NCBI GenBank assembly: GCA_003240795.1
Contig: QFNK01000081.1
Coordinates: 1 to 7,796, forward strand
Reading direction: 5' to 3'
Origin: Micavibrio aeruginosavorus
GTDB lineage: Bacteria; Pseudomonadota; Alphaproteobacteria; Micavibrionales; Micavibrionaceae
DNA: 7,796 bases
The notes under the pieces were generated by a model, which saw only the letters and a list, made by a program, of their open reading frames with translations, was not told the DNA's origin and searched no databases. Both the position numbers and the translations under genes were made by a program. Each line of letters starts with the position of its first letter. Position 1 is the stretch's first letter. Positions 4,937 to 7,796 of the stretch are shown here, piece after piece.

Positions 4937-6228
4937 GCGGCTTTGCCCTTTGCGGCCGCCACGGCACGCCATCCAATATCGCGGCGGCAGAATCCGTCTT
5001 CCCAGACAATCCTGCCCACCGCCTCATACGCATTTTGCTGCGCCTTGCCGATATCATCCGCAATTGCCGTTACGGTCAGGACGCGCCCGCCGCTCGCCAC
5101 GACATCATACCCGTTTTTCGCGGTTCCGGCATGAAACACCTTCACACCCTTAAGCGCATCCGCCTTCGCTATCCCTTCGATCTTTCCGCCCTTGGCGTAA
5201 GAGGCCGGATAGCCCTTGGCCGCCATGACGACACCCAGAACCTCGTCCTTAGAAAAAGACAATCCGCCCTGATATTGCGAGAGCTCACCTTTGGCGCAGG
5301 CATTCAGGATCGACAGGAAGTCATCTTGCAGGCGCGGCAGCATCACCTGACATTCAGGGTCGCCGAAGCGTGTGTTGTATTCGATCAACATGGGCTCACC
5401 CTTGACGATCATAAGCCCCGCAAACAACACACCCTGAAAAGGACAGCCGTCAGCCGCCATGCCGCGCACGGTCGGCAGGATGATGCGCTCCATAATTTTT
5501 TGCTGTAGCAGATCATCCACCAGATAGGCGGGGGAATAAGCGCCCATACCGCCCGTGTTCGGCCCGACGTCGCCGTCCCCGACACGCTTGTGATCCTGCG
5601 CGGAAGCGAACGGCACAACGGTTTTTCCGTCGGCAAGCGCGAAGAAACTGACTTCCTCGCCGTCCATGAATTCCTCGACGACGATTTCGTTGCCCGCCGC
5701 GCCAAAGCTATTTCCGGACAGCATGTCGTTTGCAGCATCGATGGCTTCATCGACCGTCTGTGCGATAATCACACCTTTACCGGCAGCAAGCCCATCAGCC
5801 TTCACAACGATCGGCGCGCCTGTTTTACGGATAAATTCCGCTGCCATGCCTGCGTCCGTAAAACGTCCATAGGCCGCCGTCGGGATGTTATGGCGTGTGC
5901 ACATATCTTTGGTAAACGCCTTGGAGCCTTCCAGCCGCGCCGCCGCCTTGGACGGACCGAATACGGCGATGTTTTCTGCCGCCAGCGCGTCCGCAATTCC
6001 GGCAACCAGCGGTCCTTCCGGCCCGATGACGACAAGGTCAACCGCCTTGTCCTTGGCAAATGCGACGATGCCCGCAATATCATCAACGGCGATGGGTGCG
6101 CATTCGGCCACTTCCGCAATCCCGGGATTGCCCGGCACGGCGTAAAGTTTTGTGCAGTCAGGACTCTGCGCGATTTTCCAGGCCATCGCATGCTCGCGCC
6201 CGCCTGATCCCACCAGCAATACTTTCAT
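4933..6228 (-). CDS. purD: phosphoribosylamine-glycine ligase PurD (GAR synthetase)
   Basis: PurD performs the second step of de novo purine synthesis: phosphoribosylamine, glycine and ATP give glycinamide ribonucleotide, in the cytoplasm. Numbered from ATG 6228 (431 residues, the usual size), the N-terminal domain begins MKVLLVGSGGREHA, with GPEGPLVAG at 70-78. The ATP-grasp core has KADGLAAGKGV (143-153), the family signature around DHKRVGDGDVGPNTGGMGAY (212-231) and the metal-binding EYNTRFGDPECQV (283-295). The frame can also start at GTG 6234, but the GGAGAGG at 6234-6240 overlaps that codon and is 5 nt from ATG 6228, so ATG is chosen. The gene starts 13 bp after putA ends, suggesting co-transcription. 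At its 3' end it converges with tadA, the two stops sharing CTAG. All key motifs are intact. Confidence 0.96.
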   Translation of the reverse strand: MKVLLVGSGGREHAMAWKIAQSPDCTKLYAVPGNPGIAEVAECAPIAVDDIAGIVAFAKDKAVDLVVIGPEGPLVAGIADALAAENIAVFGPSKAAARLEGSKAFTKDMCTRHNIPTAAYGRFTDAGMAAEFIRKTGAPIVVKADGLAAGKGVIIAQTVDEAIDAANDMLSGNSFGAAGNEIVVEEFMDGEEVSFFALADGKTVVPFASAQDHKRVGDGDVGPNTGGMGAYSPAYLVDDLLQQKIMERIILPTVRGMAADGCPFQGVLFAGLMIVKGEPMLIEYNTRFGDPECQVMLPRLQDDFLSILNACAKGELSQYQGGLSFSKDEVLGVVMAAKGYPASYAKGGKIEGIAKADALKGVKVFHAGTAKNGYDVVASGGRVLTVTAIADDIGKAQQNAYEAVGRIVWEDGFCRRDIGWRAVAAAKGKAA

Positions 6229-6233
6229 CGTCA

Positions 6234-6240
6234 CCTCTCC
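6234..6240 (-). promoter_or_regulatory. ribosome binding site of purD
   Basis: GGAGAGG on the minus strand lies 5 nt before ATG 6228. It overlaps the upstream in-frame GTG (6232-6234), which argues against that GTG as the start. It fills most of the 13-bp gap after the putA stop, so purD has its own strong ribosome site even if transcribed with putA. Confidence 0.7.
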
Positions 6241-6241
6241 G

Positions 6242-7796
6242 TTATTCCTCGATCATCACCAGCGACGCGTTACCGCCTGCCGCCGTCGTATTCACGCTGA
6301 CCACCTTTTCGGTGGCGAAGCGGTGCAGGTAATGCGGCCCGCCTGCTTTCGGCCCCGTGCCGGACAGGCCGTTCCCGCCGAAAGGCTGGACACCCACAAC
6401 CGCACCGATGGTGGAGCGGTTGATATATATGTTCCCGGCCGCCACTTCCCATGGCATATCTTCGGCCAGGCGGTCAATCCGCGTATGCAACCCGAACGTC
6501 AGCCCGTACCCGCTGTCATTGATGGATTTGATCACGGCCGGAAGCGCCTCGGCCTTGTAACGGATAACGTGAAGGGCAGGCCCGAACACCTCGCCTTTCA
6601 ATTCGTCCATGTCCGTAATCTCATAAGCAACAGGGGCGAAATAGTGACCGCGGCGGCGCAATTCTTCGGATAGCGGCGCCTGCGCGATCTGTTTTCCGAC
6701 GCCGTCCAGAAACGCCTTGTGATGCTGTAGCGCGGCCAGCGCCTCCTCGTCGATCAACGGCCCGACATCGGTGAACAAAAGCTGCGGGTTTCCAACACGC
6801 AATTCCGCCATCGCCCCGCGCAGCATGGTGATGATCTTGTCCGCCACATCTTCCTGCACAAAAAGCACGCGGCAGGCGGAGCATCGCTGCCCTGCAGACC
6901 CAAACGCGCTGGTGATGACATCGTCCACCACCTGTTCCGGCAGGGCGGAAGAATCCGCGATCATCGCGTTCTGTCCGCCTGTTTCTGCGATAAGCGGCAC
7001 AATGGTGCAATCCTTGGCCGCCAGCGCGCGATTGATGGCCCATGCCGCCTTGGTGGAACCTGTAAAAGCGACCCCGCCCACGCATTTATGCTGCACAATC
7101 ATCTCACCGACCAGCCCGTCTCCGATTATCAGATGCAGAACGCTTTCCGGAACACCCGCATCGTGCATCAGATGTACCGCGGCCTGCGCGATAAACGGCG
7201 TTTGCTCCGCCGGTTTCGCCACAACGGCATTTCCTGCCATCAACGCGGCGGCCACCTGACCCGTGAAGATCGCCAGCGGGAAATTCCATGGGCTGATGCA
7301 TGCAAAAACCCCGCGACCCTGCAGCAAAATTTTATTTCGCTCACCTGTATAAGAGGGCAGAATTCTGCCGTTCTGGTCAAAATCAACCGCTCCTTGTGCA
7401 GCATAATAACGGCAAAAGTCGACCGCCTCGCGAATTTCCGCCACGGCATCGGCCAGCGTCTTTCCGGCCTCCCTCATGCACAAAGACAAAAGCAGGGCGG
7501 TATTGCGCTCGTAATGATCCGCAATGCGTTCAAGGATCAACGCACGCTCATGCGCGGATGTGCGGTTCCAGAGCGGCTGGGCTTTATGCGCCTGTGTAAA
7601 CGCCGCATTGACGATATCCTGATTGGCGGCATAGGCCGTGCCGATCCGCTCGCTGGTGTCTGCAGGGTTGCGGACGTCATAGCCGTTGCCGGTCTTCTCC
7701 GCCCTGCCGCCGATGATGGAGGCCGCGAATGTTTCCCGCATATCAAAGGCTTTTTCCGCCGCCGCAAGCATCCTTTGCACCGTTCTGGCATCGTCC
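6242..7796 (-). CDS. putA: bifunctional proline utilization protein PutA, C-terminal P5C dehydrogenase part (5' end cut by window edge)
   Basis: The frame is open from the right edge (517 codons visible). It is an aldehyde dehydrogenase of the L-glutamate gamma-semialdehyde (P5C) type, which oxidises the semialdehyde to glutamate with NAD+. Counted from the first full codon at 7795, it shows ISPWNFPLAIF (167-177), the NAD-site VAFTGSTKAA (242-251), catalytic Glu271 in AETGGQ, catalytic Cys305 in SAGQRCSACR, EVFGPALHV (402-410) and QPFGGNGLSGTGPKAGGP (470-487). The final segment VSVNTTAAGGNASL is characteristic of PutA C-termini and separates it from stand-alone PruA enzymes. The protein ends soon after, so it looks like a short, type A PutA without the extra C-terminal domain. 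The proline dehydrogenase half should lie beyond the right edge. A GTG at 7780 is inside the reading frame and is probably not the true start. The stop lies 13 bp before ATG 6228 of purD. Confidence 0.9.
   Translation of the reverse strand, partial: DDARTVQRMLAAAEKAFDMRETFAASIIGGRAEKTGNGYDVRNPADTSERIGTAYAANQDIVNAAFTQAHKAQPLWNRTSAHERALILERIADHYERNTALLLSLCMREAGKTLADAVAEIREAVDFCRYYAAQGAVDFDQNGRILPSYTGERNKILLQGRGVFACISPWNFPLAIFTGQVAAALMAGNAVVAKPAEQTPFIAQAAVHLMHDAGVPESVLHLIIGDGLVGEMIVQHKCVGGVAFTGSTKAAWAINRALAAKDCTIVPLIAETGGQNAMIADSSALPEQVVDDVITSAFGSAGQRCSACRVLFVQEDVADKIITMLRGAMAELRVGNPQLLFTDVGPLIDEEALAALQHHKAFLDGVGKQIAQAPLSEELRRRGHYFAPVAYEITDMDELKGEVFGPALHVIRYKAEALPAVIKSINDSGYGLTFGLHTRIDRLAEDMPWEVAAGNIYINRSTIGAVVGVQPFGGNGLSGTGPKAGGPHYLHRFATEKVVSVNTTAAGGNASLVMIEE

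Noticed and set aside
4481..4972. 163-codon minus-strand frame opposite tadA
   Set aside because: tadA has the intact deaminase motifs; the opposite frame has none and overlaps the end of purD.
5590..6207. 205-codon plus-strand frame inside purD
   Set aside because: Antisense shadow of purD with no domain signal.

Overview
The window looks like chromosomal DNA of an alphaproteobacterium. The evidence is a GST-fold protein closely resembling FzlA (the FtsZ-binding division protein of that class), an alphaproteobacterial-type TadA next to an RluB-type pseudouridine synthase and RsmD, and the GC-rich third-codon use throughout. Nothing narrows it to a genus. There are no tRNAs, rRNAs, insertion sequences, phage genes or CRISPR repeats. 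Gene packing is dense, and the longest stretch without a confident gene is about 140 bp (833-972).

Layout. All genes except one run on the minus strand. From the right edge leftwards: the C-terminal P5C-dehydrogenase part of PutA (proline catabolism, cut by the window edge) is followed after 13 bp by purD (purine synthesis). Then comes the only plus-strand gene, tadA (tRNA wobble inosine), whose stop codon lies within the same CTAG as the purD stop. Its start lies 14 bp from the divergent start of an rluB-type 23S rRNA pseudouridine synthase. rluB overlaps rsmD (16S rRNA m2G966 methyltransferase) by an ATGA. rsmD is followed closely by a 67-residue two-helix membrane protein of unknown function and by a fused cytochrome b561-YceI membrane protein. 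After a 60-bp gap containing a 16-bp perfect palindrome come fzlA and, after a 140-bp gap rich in nested inverted repeats, an SDR-family NAD(P)-binding protein resembling YeeZ, cut by the left edge.

How they fit together. tadA, rluB and rsmD form a translation-apparatus group (tRNA and rRNA modification). The small membrane protein and the b561-YceI fusion look like a redox or isoprenoid-quinone module at the inner membrane and are probably co-transcribed with rluB-rsmD. fzlA is a cell-division gene. putA-purD is probably co-transcribed by position, although the pathways are unrelated.

I did not find a convincing undescribed system. The parts most worth a second look are the structured 140-bp gap at 833-972 (with a possible 29-residue ORF), the fusion protein with its small membrane neighbour, and the very tight boundaries around tadA.
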